Shown: positions 62,226-64,000 of the stretch, one piece after another
Numbering within the stretch: position 1 is the stretch's first letter
How the letters are laid out: each line of letters starts with the position of its first letter
Origin: Niebla homalea
Taxonomy: Eukaryota; Ascomycota; Lecanoromycetes; Lecanorales; Ramalinaceae
Direction of reading: 5' to 3'
DNA length: 64,000 nucleotides
Assembly: GCA_019925105.1 (NCBI GenBank)
Contig: JAHGAU010000005.1
Span: forward strand, 682,001-746,000
Made by a program: the position numbers and the translations under genes
Notes under the pieces: model-generated
Told to the model about the DNA's origin: nothing
The model's input: only the letters and a program-made list of their open reading frames with translations
Database searches by the model: none

Positions 62226-62837
62226 ATCTGTGTTGAATTTAGAATCTCGAAGATGTTGGAGCGACTATCAGTGAGGTTTGACGAGATCTAAACGGATCAC
62301 AGCCACTCCATCCTATCCTAATCTATGGATATGTGTAATGGTGGGATAGTGGAGGTACTGTTCCGTAAAAACGATGAATGAAGGAAGTGGCAATAATGTC
62401 AGAGGCGCTTAACAAAAGTCAAAAGCTTGAATTCGGCCGCCTCGACCGCTAGCGCCGTTATCGATCCTGCACGGTCGATACGGATACAATTTTAGATATA
62501 TAACATTGAGCCTAGAGATATACCTAATACAGATTCATTCATCGTAATAGAACCAAAGGATGATTCACTCTTGCTTGCCCCGAGTATATGTGGAGCTATG
62601 AGACCGTTGCCGGGCATGTATAGAATCAGTTGAAAAACACTTGATTGTTACTACTTAACATCTATAGATCGTCGTGATTGCTGAACATCCTTTTGAGCTT
62701 GTGCATCAGTTGCTGCTTATTAGGGCCTCAACGCAGGCGGAAACTGCCACCAACGTCCGTACTTGAAAAGCAAACATTTACCTTTGATGCCGACGATCCA
62801 GACTCCCTGTCGTCCTGGGTATGGGTGGTCCATCACA
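62226..62837. other. Intergenic spacer between DHA1 transporter and NHA1
   Basis: About 610 bp between the transporter start and the antiporter stop. No gene-like signal. Confidence 0.5.
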
Positions 62838-64000
62838 TCAATCCTTGCCCTTTTTGCCCACGCCAGGCATCCACTGAATCCTGCCCCCTGAGCTTGCCGC
62901 AGGTGCATCCGCAAAGCGAATGCGGCTAGGCTCTGCGACCGGTCGACTTCCTTCCGGCTGTCTCTCCTTGCCATCCTCTTCACTGTCGCTGTCCTCCCCA
63001 GTCTCTCCCAAAGCAGCTAGACGGCGTCGACGCTCCGCAGCAGTCTCGCCATGGCTTTCAGATTGCCGCAATTGACGCTCTGGCTTGGAAGGAGGCACTC
63101 GTTCTGTGCCATCATCATCTGAGTCTTCGGCTTGTTCAGAAGCCAGCCGACGCCGACGATCTGCTGCCGTTTCCTCTCGACCCGCCGCTCTCCTGACTGA
63201 CTGCGGCACATTGTGCATGGGAATGTCCTCAGAGTTTGCCGACTGCTGACTTGCAGCGTCATTTTCGCGTTCCGGTTGCTCCTCCACTGTGTCAACTCGT
63301 CTGACCACTGGCATTGGCTCGTCTTCTGGCTCTAGCTCCTCAACGGTTGGTGCTTGTGATGGCCTCCGGTTCGGCTTTGGCATCGTGGCCCTTGCCTGAA
63401 CCTCTTCCTTCACGTCTTGAGGCGCGTCGCTTTGTTCGACTGTCTCGCGTCTTGCTTTAGGATCAAGCTGCTGCAGTTGCTGCACGAATTCCTGTTTGCT
63501 CATTCGGCGCCCACCAGTCCCAACAGTAAAGCGAATGCGGTCATCATTGGCGTCTTCAACAGGTTTTTTGCGGCCCCTGCTGCTTTGACCTTGCTCACTG
63601 CCATTTTCTGGGGTGTCTCCTTTGCCACCAATACCAGCCCATGTACCCATCCGTTTGATGCCTTGTCGCACCGGCGCTGCGTCAAAGTTAGACCCGCCGC
63701 CATCCTGCACGCCTCCACGCAGACCTCCTCGTCTAGCACCAGGCTTCGGGCCTAGATCAATCTTCTTGATGACTTCGCCATCTTCGTCCTCGACGATCAA
63801 AGTGTTTCCAAATTGGTAGGCGTGAGCCGCCTGACCTCCCTTGTTCTCCGAGGGTGGTTGATCAGCCGTCTGGGCATGACCATCGGCTTCTCTTAATGAT
63901 TTGAAGCCGTTCCAAGCGCCAAATTTTTTGGAAAGTTTCTTCCACGATTGTTCTGGGTGGCCGAGTCCTTTCTCAACTTTCTCCTCAATATCTGAGCCTT
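62838..64000 (-). CDS. NHA1: C-terminal cytoplasmic tail of a Na+/H+ antiporter, Nha1/Sod2-like (5' part outside window)
   Basis: The minus-strand frame is open from base 64000 to the stop at 62838-62840 (387 codons), so the N-terminal part lies beyond the window. The visible portion is hydrophilic. It includes SWKKLSKKFGAWNGFKSLRE, AYQFGNTLIVEDEDGEVIKK and RIRFTVGTGGRRMSKQEF, which I associate with the regulatory C-tail (Nha1_C region) of fungal alkali-cation/H+ antiporters. No membrane helices are visible because those would be in the missing N-terminus. Two near-repeats, EETAADRRRRLASEQAEDSD and GETAAERRRRLAALGETGED, are about 40 residues apart. If the assignment is right, the protein exports Na+ and K+ at the plasma membrane. 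The alternative is an unrelated disordered protein. Confidence 0.68.
   Translation of the reverse strand, partial: GSDIEEKVEKGLGHPEQSWKKLSKKFGAWNGFKSLREADGHAQTADQPPSENKGGQAAHAYQFGNTLIVEDEDGEVIKKIDLGPKPGARRGGLRGGVQDGGGSNFDAAPVRQGIKRMGTWAGIGGKGDTPENGSEQGQSSRGRKKPVEDANDDRIRFTVGTGGRRMSKQEFVQQLQQLDPKARRETVEQSDAPQDVKEEVQARATMPKPNRRPSQAPTVEELEPEDEPMPVVRRVDTVEEQPERENDAASQQSANSEDIPMHNVPQSVRRAAGREETAADRRRRLASEQAEDSDDDGTERVPPSKPERQLRQSESHGETAAERRRRLAALGETGEDSDSEEDGKERQPEGSRPVAEPSRIRFADAPAASSGGRIQWMPGVGKKGKD

Noticed and set aside
1..64000. tRNA, rRNA or CRISPR loci
   Set aside because: I saw no cloverleaf with A/B boxes, no rRNA-like block and no regularly spaced repeats. A tRNA-specific scan was not possible here, so a missed tRNA cannot be excluded.

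Overview
The window comes from a nuclear chromosome of a filamentous ascomycete. Evidence: short introns (mostly 46-95 nt) with GTNNGT-type donors, Pezizomycotina-style proteins, two P450s, a fungal rhodopsin-fold membrane protein, and a 29-kb block carrying an extreme repeat-induced point mutation (RIP) signature. A Dothideomycete is my best guess, from protein style only. I saw no rRNA, tRNA or CRISPR array.

Left arm (1-26,794) is gene-dense. In order: C-terminal end of a PIF1-type helicase (+), decapping enhancer EDC3 (+), mitochondrial dynamin MGM1 (-), three-RRM protein PUB1 (-), an uncharacterised acidic-tailed protein (+), a fungal orphan family often mislabelled geranylgeranyl pyrophosphate synthetase (+), mitochondrial ribosomal protein bS6m (-). 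From about 14.5 kb the content turns accessory: a 14-TM-type MFS exporter (-), a rhodopsin-domain membrane protein (+) and two unrelated P450s (+), separated by 0.9-1.3 kb spacers. They could be a small tailoring/transport cluster, but no core synthase is present.

Middle (26,800-55,814) is one composite insertion bounded by a perfect 5-bp target duplication (ctcta). It resolves into nested LTR retrotransposons, each with its own matching 5-bp duplication. An outer Ty1/copia element (about 5.8 kb once later insertions are removed) holds (i) a short LTR element (184-bp LTRs) that itself contains a solo LTR, and (ii) a Ty3/gypsy element on the minus strand (147-bp LTRs). That gypsy element was split by a second copy of its own family, and its 3'-side LTR was split by a different 7.6-kb Ty3/gypsy element. 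All are stop-riddled, and CpA/TpG dinucleotides are almost absent. RIP fades in the outermost halves of the outer LTRs, and adjoining single-copy DNA looks normal.

Right arm (55,820-64,000): mitochondrial glycine cleavage H protein (+), a GH47 alpha-mannosidase (+), a 12-TM DHA1-type MFS transporter (-), and the C-terminal tail of an Nha1/Sod2-like Na+/H+ antiporter (-, running off the window). Exon boundaries were placed by eye from splice consensus and frame continuity; all spliced lengths quoted are exact multiples of three. Protein identities rest on recognised motifs, not on database searches.
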